Assembly: GCF_000315625.1 (NCBI RefSeq)
Contig: NW_005434584.1
Location: forward strand, 155,430-193,149
Origin: Guillardia theta CCMP2712
Lineage: Eukaryota; Cryptophyceae; Pyrenomonadales; Geminigeraceae
Direction: 5' to 3'
Length of the DNA: 37,720 nt
Shown: positions 20,501 through 29,266 of the stretch, one piece after another
Layout of the letters: each line of letters begins with the position of its first letter
Position numbering within the stretch: the stretch's first letter is position 1
Notes under the pieces: generated by a model
The model's input: the letters and a program-made list of their open reading frames with translations, nothing else
Database searches by the model: none
Told to the model about the DNA's origin: nothing
Position numbers and translations under genes: made by a program

Positions 20501-21873
20501 CTCATACCCTTCCCATGGTTTCTTCCTGGTTGTCATTCCTTGTCAACCTCTCCTGATCGCTGTTCTGGCTGAGCATGTGCCACAGGGGCTACGGGGAAGC
20601 CGTTTGCTCCCTCCTTCACTCCCTCCTTCTCCTCACCATGGCGAGAATGAAACGCAAGCTCGCGGTCATGTCGCATTCAGCGCGTGAGGAAGAAGAGGAA
20701 GAAGAGATCGGCCAAATGGAGGAGGAGGAGGAGGAGGACAGCGCGTGCGGATGGTCGTTATCCCCTCCCTCCCTCCATTTGTTGTGACTCGCTTCAAGGC
20801 CGGAAGCTCTAGACGGAGAGGCAGAGGAGGAGGCGGAGGGGGAGGGACAGGACCATCTGGTTGCTGTGCAGCCACCATGGGTGCCATGCGCGAGTGAGGA
20901 CCTGGAAAGGTCGACCCGCTGCTGGGGAGAGGAGCAGACAGCTGACGTCATGCTCAGGTTGAGCCTGCAGGAGCGACAGCAGGAGGAGTGGAGGATGCGG
21001 ATAGAGGTGTATGAGGGAGACTCGCCTTCTGGCCCGTCAAGGAAGTCCGCAGGCTCTCTCGAGGGACGTGAAGATGCAGCGGGCAAGGGCGGAGGAGATA
21101 GGTGAGACAGGATCAGATGTGGGAGGAGGGAGAGAAGGTAGAGGTTTGAATGCTGAGACGTCTGGGGCGTGAAGGAGGAGGGAAGAGAGGAAGGCAGCAT
21201 AGAGTGCTTGTGCATCTGCGTCGAATCGTCTCCATGAGCTTCTTGGCAGGTTTACAGCTGCGAGGGGTGGTAGAGACTTGCCAGCAGGAGGCGAGCTCGA
21301 TCAAGACGAGGGAAAGAGGACTGAACTCGAATGTGAGAGAGCGGGAGAGAGGCAGGCGGATTCTGATGAGATGCTTGTAGGACCACCAAGAGACGATCAG
21401 AGAGCTGAGAGAGGCAGCAGAGTGGGTGAAGAGCCTGCAGGAGTCCAGCTGAGAACAATTCACAGGGAGCTCACACAAGTCAGTGCCTCGTTCGAGCGCG
21501 AAAACGAGAGGATCGCACAGGTAAAATCAGAGGAGGCCCGAGATGCATGGCTGTTGAAGAACAAGGGGGTGAGGAGGGAGATACGCAGGAAATCTGAGCA
21601 AGAGTCCAGCTGCAGGCACATCATGACCAGGTGGCGGAGGAGCTGGAGGCTTCGAGAGTCCGTGTGGAGGACTTGGAGGTCAACGTGCATGACCGAAGCC
21701 CCACAGACAACATGCGCAAGGCAATCCCTTCCTTGCTCCCGCTCACACTTGATCCTCCTCGCCTGCTGCTCTGACTGCTGGAGCAGGCGATTCGCAAGCT
21801 GAAGGAGGAGCTTGCTGAGATGGAGCTGAGAATGGGGGTGGCGCTACACGAGCGGGGAGAAATGAAGCGTTGA
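17583..21873 (+). CDS. NEK6/7-type protein kinase fused in frame to IFT57
   Basis: I infer 24 exons: 17583-17762, 17882-17934, 17986-18058, 18110-18190, 18237-18294, 18346-18386, 18444-18500, 18580-18618, 18670-18708, 18856-18876, 19015-19074, 19116-19190, 19363-19439, 19500-19549, 19759-19832, 19892-19930, 20206-20468, 20586-20753, 20799-21006, 21053-21101, 21250-21332, 21449-21520, 21616-21678, 21787-21873. All introns are GT-AG and all phases join, giving about 669 residues. An in-frame TGA two codons upstream supports the ATG at 17583. The first half is a NIMA-related kinase of NEK6/NEK7 type; the second half is IFT57 of the IFT-B complex. Only about 15-20 residues separate the domains, with no stop between them. 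The kinase would act on ciliary or microtubule substrates while IFT57 would tether it to IFT trains (inference). A nearly identical truncated copy lies at 55-2294. The least certain junctions are 20753/20799 and the last three exons. Confidence 0.82.
17743..19821 (+). other. NEK6/7-like kinase domain of the fusion
   Basis: In order: glycine loop IGSGKFSVV (exon 17882-17934); VALKK with the catalytic lysine, followed by INIFDMMDAKSR, very like the NEK6/7 stretch around FDLMDAKAR (exon 17986-18058); FIENNEL (18110-18190); VWKYF (18346-18386); HMHEQRMMHRDIKPAN (18444-18618); LGDLGLGR, with the DLG in place of DFG that NEK6/7 also have (18670-18708); a Ser three residues before VGTP, at the place of the activating Ser of NEK7; YMSPE; SDMWSLGCLLYE; and KDPKKRPT near the end of the C-lobe. 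Every residue expected for catalysis is present, so the enzyme should be active. The N-terminal 45 or so residues are acidic then basic and have no recognised domain. Confidence 0.9.
18298..20540 (+). repeat. Duplicated segment, copy 2
   Basis: This is the source-like copy of the 55-2294 segment, inside the intact fusion gene. The offset is 18243 up to about 1444, then 18240, then 18246 after the hexanucleotide tract. It starts just after the donor following exon 18237-18294 and ends inside the intron before exon 20586. The two copies are direct repeats about 16 kb apart. Confidence 0.9.
19822..21873 (+). other. IFT57: IFT57 part of the fusion (CH-like domain plus coiled coil)
   Basis: After MMM at 19824-19832 come IEIIDLCQLLDYE, the LPPLT...FF block, FQYFTSLVLWLL, a DPLN..S.LL segment, and SPVRLKTGYGEAVC across the 20468/20586 junction. 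This matches the IFT57 family order (LLDYE; YF; F.YF..L..WLL; DPN.T...L; KLK.GYGE.VC). An acidic linker follows. Then comes a coiled coil beginning EEWRMRIE, with SIKTRERGLNSN, QVAEELE and IRKLKEELAEMELRMG matching the family's C-terminal helices. At about 335-345 residues it is shorter than typical IFT57 (over 400), mainly in the linker and extreme C-terminus. IFT57 belongs to the peripheral IFT-B2 subcomplex and pairs with IFT20 through its coiled coil. Confidence 0.85.
20010..20059 (+). repeat. TTCATC hexanucleotide microsatellite (copy 2)
   Basis: Same intronic tract as at 1770-1813, one 6-bp unit longer, within the intron 19931-20205 between the first two IFT57 exons. Confidence 0.9.
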
Positions 21874-22119
21874 AATCTTTAGACCCTCTTTGTTCCGCCT
21901 GCAGGACATGGCAAGAGCCCTGGGCAGCAACTCGTCTGAGGCCTCGAAGCTTCACGTGAGGGATAGGAAGCGACTTAGAGGGAGAGAGAGCGCGAGAAGG
22001 AAGCGAGAACGAAGGGAGGTTCATGACGAGTATTAATCAGAGAGAAGACGAGGTATGAGGGGAAGGAGGGAGTGGGTGAGAGGAGGGCAGCCATGTTGCC
22101 ATCACGGGGGTTGGTTGTC

Positions 22120-25100
22120 TCAAGTCTTGTCGCTCACCTCCAGGAACTTGTTGAGTTTGTGCATCTGCCTCCTTCCTCCCACGATCGCGGCTCGATGAGG
22201 AGCAGACGAGACCGACAGTCCATGAGCTCCTGCCCCTGTCCGAAGGCCTCGGGCTCCGACCTGCTCCTCTATGAGCTTACTGTTGGCTATCTGTGTCATG
22301 TTGCGCGTTAGGATTGGATGCGTCTTCAGCATGCCCTGCAGTCGCTCGATCTCCTTCGACTCAGCCGCGAAGGCCTTCACGTCCTTCTCGTCCGCTTCGT
22401 CTCCCACCTCCAGGCTCTGCGACATCTTCGCCGTCCAGCTCTGCGACCGGCTTTTCCTTTGCCTCCTCTCCTTCAGCTTCGCCAGCTTCTGCGCCCATCG
22501 CACGCGCTTGCGCAAGGGCGCGAACTGCTCGCTGTGGGCGGAGACTCTGGTGACGCCATGCAGCCCGTCGGTGAGGTTGAGCACCTTCTTGAGAGACCCG
22601 CGCACGTCTCGAGGGAGCAGGAGGACGCTGTAGCCGCGAGGAGCCGAGGGATGGTGCGCCGCTCGGCCGCTCCTGTGGGTGTAGAGGAAGCGAGAGAGTG
22701 GCAGGTCGAAGTGGATGACATGGCGCACGTGCGGGACGTCGAGGCCTCTGGCCGCCACGTCAGTCGCCACCAGCACCCCCGAGTCGCCGCTGCTGCTGAA
22801 GCGATCCATCATCTTGAGGCGAGCCCGCTGCTGCATGGAGGCATGGAAGGGAAAGGCCGGGAGATCGAGCGCTGCGAGGATGGCGGCGAGACGTCGAACT
22901 AGAGAGATGTGGTTTACGAAGATGATGGTGCGACCAGGGTTGTGGAGGAGGAAGAAGTAGATGAAGAGATCTCTCTCCTCTTCCTTGCACTTCACGACGA
23001 TCTCCTTGACTCGCGACGAGACGATCCTCGAGGTTGTCACGTTGATCAGGATCGGCTTGGTTGACATCTTCATGATCCTCCTCGCCACCTTGAACATGTT
23101 GAAGTAGCTCGTTGGCAGCTCCATTTCTTCCTTCACCCTTTTCCTCTTAGTGGCATTTCCCCTCTCTGCTGCCTGCGAGTCCTTCGCCCTCCTGAGTAGG
23201 TAGCGAGGTTGACGTGGAGAGAATGTAGCGGAGAAGAGGAAGGCTTGTCTAAGAGGAGGAGAAACTTCGTCTCCAACCACCTCTCCCGAAGTCTCCTCTT
23301 GCTCGGCGACCAACCTCACCAGTCCCTTACTTGACTCAGTGCATCTCTTCTCCAGCTCAGTAAGAGGGGCAGGGCTTGCGATGCCCTTGCCCGACAGCTT
23401 CATCGGTCGAGCTTGAGGAAGAAGATCCAACAGTCGCCGAAGCTCTCGGAACCGCCCGGACTCAACAAGTCTGTCAGCCTCGTCCAGGACTATGAAGCGA
23501 AGCTTGAGCATGGCAGGACGCAGAACCGCATGGTCCGACTCCAGCAGCTCCCACAATCTTCCCTGTCAACTCCAAACCAACGAACGAGGAGAAGTTCAAG
23601 AGTCAGAGGCAGAAGAGCGTTTGCAATCAGCGAGAGAGCGAGCAAGGGAGGAGGAGAAAGAGCGAGAGGATGAGTTGCAAGAGGAGAAGGTGGTCGTGGA
23701 AGGAGAGAGAAGAGATCACCGGTGTGCCCACAACAATGGCTGGGTGACGAGAAAGCTGCCTTTCTTGCTTGACTTCTGCCAGGCCCCCGACCACAGGGAT
23801 CGCCTTAGGAAAAGAAATGGAGGAGGAGGAGAAGTTAGTGGCTTGAGCTGCGAGCTGAAGTACAGAGTTCAAGTGATGACAGACTTGCAGGGACAACTCC
23901 CTAGTAGGGGAGACAATGAGTGCTTCTATTTGCCAGGCCTGCGCGTTTGAGGAAGAGGAGGAGTTTGTGCGTGAGGCTCGTTCTTCATAGAGAGAGAGGA
24001 GGTGGTGAAGAATTGGAAGGCCGTACGAGAGCGTCTTTCCTGCTCCTGTCTCAGCGATACCGATGACGTCTCTCCTTGAGAAACGTAACAAGTCAGATAA
24101 AGGTAGGTACAAGTCAAAGTCGGTTCACCTCATTTCAATGGCTGCCAATATTGATCGATTCTGAATCTCTGTAGGCGTGACAAACCCTAGACGAGAAAGG
24201 GCATAATGGAGGTGCGGATGGAGGAGAAGATGCTTCCAAGCAGGAAGAAGTTCGATCTTCTGTTGTTGATGCTTCCAAGCAGGAAGAAGTTCGATCTTCT
24301 GTTGTTCTGCTTCAACTGTTCCATTCTCCATCTGCATCTTGTCGACTGACTCTTCGTCACCACGTCTTCCTTTCTTCCTCCTCGTCTCACTTGCAGTAGC
24401 ATTTGATGCCACTCGGTTCTGGCTCGCTGAAGCATTTGATGCTGGTCTGTCTGTTTTGCCCGGTGCTCCATCTGTCCATCTCTTGGATGAAGCGCATTTA
24501 GCATCGTGCTCCGCTAAGAAATGTGAGGTGTATCGCTCCATCAACTTATCTCTTCCTCCAGCAAAGTTCCCCTCCCACCGCTTCTTTCTGATGTTGAAGA
24601 CGTGGAGGGGAAAGTCAGACCCCGGAAGCTCCTCGTCCTTGAACGTGATGAAACCTGACTTAGGTAGCGCTCCTTTCTTCTTCATGATCTCCCTCCGCTT
24701 CCGGTTCACCACCTCCAACCATGCTTGGGCATCCACCGCAGGAGCTTCTCGCTCCTTCTCATCTGCCTCCTTCAGGGCAGCGGATGTTGAGGTTCCATGA
24801 TCGACAGGCATCTTGAGTCGGAGAGGAGAGTCAGCGTGTCGCTCAGCGTCGCATTCCACTACGTTCTCCTCGAGGTTCAGTCGTCCGATTTCTTTTCCTT
24901 TGCTGGAGTAAAGCAATGAAGAGTTGCTTGCGATGAAGCACCTGATCCCATTCACTTCGATGGCTTCCCATCCCGACGGCAGTCGACCAGTTTCTCCTCC
25001 TCCTCCATCCACTTCGATCAGTTCAGACTCGCTCAATTCGTCACCTGAGCCCAAGCTCTCATCCTCCTCATCCATGTCGAAGTTCACTGTATCAGGGGAT

Positions 25101-25537
25101 GAAGAAGAGTCAGTCTCTGGCTCTTGCGAGGGAACGAGATCATCGGAGAGCTCTTCGTCTTGCTCCTGGCTCACTGCTTCCTCCTCCTCTTCCGACATTC
25201 CATCATCCTTGGGCTTCCCTCTTGCTGTCCAGTGGCGAGAGAACGGCTTCCTCCTCATTGTCGCTCTCATCTCATCTCTCAATGCCGCCCCCGAGGAGAG
25301 TTTTCTCCTCTTGACATGCTTTTGCTTCTTCGAGGCGAGAGAAGATCTGCTAGCCTTCTTGTTCCTCCCTCCCCTGACGTCAAGAATGGACAGGCAGACA
25401 TGTGAGTTGGTCCCTTGAACGATCGCTCTTGACGAGATCTGTGCTCTGTGTTGCCAGGAGCTCGAACAATCGCACAGGAAAAGGACGAAGAAAGTGGAAA
25501 AATAGATGGGACGCAAGTGAGAGCAGTAGGAGAGCAT
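22120..25537 (-). CDS. MAK5: ATP-dependent RNA helicase MAK5/DDX24 (DEAD-box)
   Basis: Exons on the minus strand are about 25537-24129, 24074-23720 and 23562-22120. The introns are 54 and 157 nt with continuous phases. The N-terminal half is low complexity: basic KKQKHVKRRK (a likely nuclear signal) followed by long acidic Glu/Asp/Ser stretches. The Q-motif region reads LPAWKH...HPHLHYALSRLGF..PTEIQ. Then come motif I AETGAGKT, Ia PTRELSLQV, GG, Ib GTPGRLWELL (across the second intron), II DEAD (23473-23484), III SAT, IV IIFVNH, V ATDVAARGLDVP and VI HRSGRA. The VGGLAEVKQERQL and GRLWELLE blocks are distinctive for MAK5/DDX24, which acts in assembly of the 60S ribosomal subunit in the nucleolus. 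A 13-residue segment (QQKIELLPAWKH plus Q/E) is duplicated just before the Q-motif. The true start is uncertain: the first 40 residues from ATG 25537 are hydrophobic, and an extra 5' intron is likely. Confidence 0.88.
24227..24304 (-). repeat. 39-bp tandem duplication inside MAK5 coding sequence
   Basis: Two consecutive, nearly identical 39-bp units encode a repeated QQKIELLPAWKH block just upstream of the helicase Q-motif. The unit length keeps the frame. Only the second copy has the normal spacing to the HPHL...LGF motif. Confidence 0.85.
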
Positions 25538-25586
25538 GGCGATCAGTGGAGCCACCTTATTGATTCATTTCATGTCACTTTGAGAC

Positions 25587-25861
25587 CTCCTTCAGCTCTC
25601 CTTCAGCTCTCCTTCAGCTCTCCTTCAGCTCTCCTTCAGCTCTCCTTCAGCTCTCCTTCAGCTCTCCTTCAGCTCTCCTTCAGCTCTCCTTCAGCTCTCC
25701 TTCAGCTCTCCTTCAGCTCTCCTTCAGCTCTCCTTCAGCTCTCCTTCAGCTCTCCTTCAGCTCTCCTTCAGCTCTCCTTCAGCTCTCCTTCAGCTCTCCT
25801 TCAGCTCTCCTTCAGCTCTCCTTCAGCTCTCCTTCAGCTCTCCTTCAGCTCTCCTTCAGCT
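25587..25861 (+). repeat. 11-bp satellite, 25 perfect copies
   Basis: The unit CTCCTTCAGCT repeats without interruption for 275 bases, exactly 25 units. It is polypyrimidine-rich on the plus strand and purine-rich on the minus strand. It lies within about 50-325 bases upstream of the first ATG of the minus-strand MAK5 gene, so in its promoter or 5' UTR. Because 11 is not a multiple of 3 and the unit has no stop, the array is open in the plus frames and creates a false ORF. Confidence 0.95.
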
Positions 25862-26035
25862 CTTCTCCAGCATCGTGAGATGATGCGACCGGTCATGCAT
25901 GTTCAGCCTCCGCTGTTACTATTTTACTCAAACTGGTTGACTCCAGCCCGCCTCACCAGTAGAATGGTGACCGATCGGACGGTAGACCGTCAGACGGTTC
26001 CGAAGTTCTGCGCGGCCTGTGCGCCGTTGATGGAG

Positions 26036-26360
26036 CGTATGTCAGCCGTGCCAGTCAGATAGCGCCGAGTTAACAAAAACTCTCCTGTATACCAAGACGA
26101 CTTACGTGTTTCAAGGCGGCATGTAGCGTGTGGGACGAAGAGGGGGCTTTTCCTAGCCGTCTTGTTAAGGTCCTCTCATGTCTGGATGCTGGGGTTTCAC
26201 ATCCTAGCATACAGTCTATCTCTCATGTGCTCCTCAATACTGGTTTTTGTGTGCATTAAACTTGGTCTTGAGCAAAAACTGTCTTGTTACAACTAAGGTC
26301 GATGTGATATCTGCGTGACTTTGGACTAGTACAAGTCTAACAAACTTGTATTCCGTCGGT
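26036..26360 (+). repeat. Dispersed repeat, copy 2
   Basis: Diverged, same-orientation copy of 16796-17190, sharing the GCCGTGCCAGTCAGATAGCG start, the CATACAGTCTATCTCTCATG core and the TAGTACAAGTCTAACAAACT end. It is shorter through several internal deletions. Confidence 0.75.
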
Positions 26361-27101
26361 TATGAGCCTCGATTACATGCCCAATCATGTTGATCTTATA
26401 TTTGGTTAGTTGAATTGTTTACTGGAGTTTTTTCTTTCTTGGTATTGTTTTCATCGTTGCTGTTGAAAATTCATGCAATTCTTATCAAGCCTTACACATT
26501 CGGATGACTCCTCTCTTCAATCAGGCTCTCTCTAGCCGCAAGTTGTTTAGGCCTCTCATCTCAGCCTCAAATTGTTTGATTGATCTTCGAATAGGAAAAA
26601 CAAGCCTTTCCCCAGCCAGATTGGTCGGTCGAATATCTGCTTAACCGTGTGGAAACGCACTTGGGAGCTTATTCGATTCTTATTTTTCTTGATCTTTGAG
26701 TAGGATCAAATGGAACTACCAGGAGATCTGGCGGAAGTTTTCATGTACGGTCATGGAGCTAGGCTGTGGCATGCATAACTGGAGCTACTTCTGGATCGGC
26801 GAACAAGGTACAACTGCACAACAATCTTCAAATGCGGGAAACGGGGCATTTTACTTGAAAATCAAATATGACGATTCAGACAATGATTGGATTATTGTTC
26901 CTACAACGGACCCGAAACTACGTCTGACATCTGAACGCGTGAATCTGTTCACAATGATACGTTCTAGACGGTCCGATCAGGAGGCCAATCGACCTTAACA
27001 GGAATGTTTAATCAATCTCGGACGGCAGAAGCGGCCTACTAGCCTTCTTTCTGTGCAAGGGCGGCATATCTCAGCCTGCCCGGAGGACGATAGTAACCAC
27101 A
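26361..27101. other. Unassigned sequence with a 100-codon open frame
   Basis: An open frame lies at 26696-26998 on the plus strand (MELGCGMHNWSYFWIGE, then Asn/Asp-rich). It matches nothing I recognise, has no clear gene context, and sits among repeats, so it may be a fragment of a mobile element or chance. The rest is AT-richer sequence without visible features. Confidence 0.3.
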
Positions 27102-27757
27102 TTACGTTCGCTTGTTGGTTTTGGGGTTCTTTTTCCTGTGGGGCTCTGATACAGGCTGAGACATCCCATCTTCTTCAGAGTCTTCGTGAAAACGTGATTT
27201 GAACCAACTCCGCGGGCTGGTTGACAGGCCATACAGGCTCTTCTTCAGACGAAGTAGTCTTCCCCTTGGTAAGGCGAGCTGTTCTGGAGGTAACATGTAA
27301 ATTTCCTCGTCGATATCTGCATTCAAAAACGCGGTCGAAATATCTCGCATCGTCAACAACCAGGTGTTTCCAGCGGCAATTGCACAAATGAGCCTAACGT
27401 TCTGGAAATCTGACGTTGGAGCATATACTGGACCATCAGTGGGAACTAGATTGCCCAGGATGACCAACCTCGCCTTAAATTTCGCAATCTCACCTTCAGT
27501 ATTGTATTTCAAATTGGAATGGAGCGATCTTCGCCTTTCGGTTTCTGGGATAATCCACTTCTTCCCACACTACTGCCGTTGAGTTCTTTAAGCTCAGCTT
27601 GCAACCATTGGTGTCTTTCTGCGCTCAGCAACATTTGCTTTCTGGTCTTCGGAGCTTGGATTCTACCGGTAGTGTCGATTCTGCTGCTGGCCGAATTGTC
27701 TGCCGCACTTGTCTGCAACAATTGAACCGTATTTCCCTGAGCTTCTGACTGAGACAT
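27102..27757 (-). pseudogene. Ty1/copia-type reverse transcriptase fragment
   Basis: Read on the minus strand, the sequence gives LSAERHQWLQAELKELN, then after a frameshift near 27550-27570 WIIPET...KYNTEGEIAKFKARLV, VYAPTSDFQNVRLICAIAA, DISTAFLNADIDEEIYM and LKKSLYGLSTSPRSW. These are the N-terminal blocks of the copia-family RT domain (KARLV, TAFLNG.L.EEIYM, KSLYGLKQ.PR.W). The catalytic YVDD block, RNase H, integrase and gag are absent. It is a dead, truncated remnant. No LTRs could be seen around it. Confidence 0.85.
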
Positions 27758-28700
27758 CCATGAACTTACACATGTAGGCCATCAGCATTTTGCTGTGAGA
27801 GGCTTGCTCCGGCCCGACGTTCGTCTCAGGGTAGTGCGTTCATCGCCGCTGTCGGACGCTGCAGCTGGTCCGAGCTCTCCCCCCCGACGTGAGCCTATAC
27901 CGGCACAGTTGCTGCTTTCTTCTGCTTGAGGCACTTTTTACCTTGTGCGAACGCCCTCATCATGACAATCATTAGTACCGGCGGGCAGCGCCGGCTCCTT
28001 GGCCGTCGATGGCTTTTTACCAGCAATGCTGGTTACTTTCGGTCTTGTGATTTGCTGTGTTATGTGTGCTCTAAATCTTCAATCCATCCTCATGGGCACA
28101 AAACCAAGGCCGGTCTCGAGCTACCGTATCCCGGGCCCTCAAGGCTTTCCCGCATCGCTATCATGCTCAGATCCAGACCTACTGCGCATGACAACCTTAC
28201 TCGAACAGTCAAGGCGATGCTCAGCGAAGCCGGCCTCCATTGCGTCCTCGATACACTGCCACGGTCGGGAATCCTCGGTCTCGACGGCAGGTACTCTCCC
28301 TGGTGCCGTGAAGTTTTATTCGCAGAAGGTGCTTGCTGCGTCACCTCGAGCGGTACCGTGCTCAGGCTGTGCCCAGCCTCCCTCTGTCCGCTCAGCCCCC
28401 GGCGGACCCCCGGGCAGCGCCGGCTCCTTGTCGGCGGCTGCTCTTTCTCCGTCCGCGGCCCGGCCAGCTTTGCGGCTGCTGCTTTTAGCTCTGCCAGTAA
28501 ATCCGTAGGCCTTGCTGCTGGTCCGAGCTCGCCTGCTTCCTCCCCGGCATCGGTCGGGTCCCGCCGGTCCTTGGGCCGCCCGGATGATTGCTGCGGCGTC
28601 GCCGTCGTCACGGGCGGTGTTGGTCTACCGGGCTACCGCTGACTCGGAGGCTAGCGAGGAGGAATTCCTCCTGCATGCTCCTGCTGCTAAAAAAGATACG
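27758..28700. repeat. Mosaic of repeat blocks shared with 35600-37490
   Basis: About 28120-28310 is a diverged, internally deleted copy of the plus-strand RT element tail (compare AHDNLTRT..MLNEAG at about 36030-36110). Block B, starting CCTCGAGCGGTACCGTG at 28344, recurs at 36363 and 37389. Block C, about 28511-28668 (TGCTGCTGG.CCGAGCTCGCC to GAGGCTAGCGAGGAGGA), recurs at 37260-37386. A short piece of the TIR element arm occurs near 27925-27945. Long open frames here arise from GC-rich repeat sequence and are not supported as genes. Confidence 0.65.
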
Positions 28701-28911
28701 GATTTACTGGCAGAAGGTAAAAAGTGCCTCAAGCAAAACAAAGCTGCTTGTTGCTGCTTGTTGCTTGATTGCTTGACCCTTCGGCTGCTTCGCGCTTGGG
28801 CTGGCGATGCCGGGTCTGCTGACGGTTGCCACTGTGCGCTGTGTGCCAGGAGGTTTAGCTTGTTCCTGCTTTGGTTTGCTTGTGGCACTTTTTACCTTCT
28901 GCCAGTAAATC
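28701..28911. mobile_element. MITE-like element with long terminal inverted repeats
   Basis: The left end GATTTACTGGCAGAAGGTAA and the right end TTACCTTCTGCCAGTAAATC are inverse complements. The symmetry continues inward through AAAAAGTGCC and CAAGCAAAACAAAGC-like sequence, about 45 bp per arm, within a 211-bp element. No coding capacity. The same arm recurs at 28926-28970 (inverted, cut by the LTR), 35677, 36724-36777 (inverted), 37487 and 37693, so this is a multicopy family. Confidence 0.7.
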
Positions 28912-28925
28912 TTCGAGTACCCCAG

Positions 28926-28970
28926 TTGCTTGTTCCTGCTTTGTTTTGCTTGAGGCACTTTTTACCTTCT
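28926..28970 (-). repeat. TIR arm truncated by the gypsy LTR
   Basis: An inverted arm of the MITE-like family runs up to ...TTTTTACCTTCT and stops exactly at the first base of the LTR (28971). The expected GCCAGTAAATC remainder is not found at the far end of the retrotransposon. Confidence 0.8.
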
Positions 28971-29198
28971 TGTTAGGAAAACTTCCTACAAGTATCTCTC
29001 GATCCAGCGTTGACACACGAAGTGATCCCGTCAAGAAACCAAAGAACAAGCGCGCGACAGCAATGCACAATTCAACGGCAATTTACTCCAAATCCACGTT
29101 AGAGATAAAGAAAAGTAAGTAATCTAATTTCCTAAGAAACGAGACTGCCTAGGACACCTACTTAAGAAAGACAGGAAGTCAGTAAACATATCCTATCA
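28971..29198 (-). repeat. 3' LTR of the chromovirus
   Basis: 228 bp beginning TGTTAGGAAAAC and ending CCTATCA on the plus strand, with TG...CA termini in both orientations. It differs from the other LTR at three sites (CCTACAAG versus CCTAAAAG, CAGCG versus CAGTG, AAGAACAAG versus AAGAGCAAG). Confidence 0.95.
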
Positions 29199-29209
29199 TT
29201 TCGCTCCCT
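29199..29209 (-). other. Polypurine tract of the chromovirus
   Basis: On the minus strand the purine-rich AGGGAGCGAAA directly precedes the 3' LTR start (TGATAGG), the normal position of the plus-strand primer for reverse transcription. Confidence 0.65.
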
Positions 29210-29266
29210 AGCGCTGATAGATGAGAACACACTTCTCAGCTCCAACTTCGCTGCAAACACCAAGAA

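Noticed and set aside
25535-25555. Start of MAK5 at position 25555
   Set aside because: The codon there is GTG. The first ATG is at 25537, and even that start gives an odd hydrophobic N-terminus.
25587-25861. CRISPR array
   Set aside because: Direct repeats without spacers in a eukaryotic context; this is a simple tandem satellite.
25448-26062. Plus-strand frame with a repeated 11-residue SPSALLQLSFS pattern
   Set aside because: It is an automatic consequence of a stop-free 11-bp satellite read through in every frame, with no conserved sequence around it.
27926-28642. Long open frame in the repeat mosaic
   Set aside because: GC-rich repeat blocks keep several frames open. The only recognisable similarity is to the tail of the dead RT element, in a different frame.
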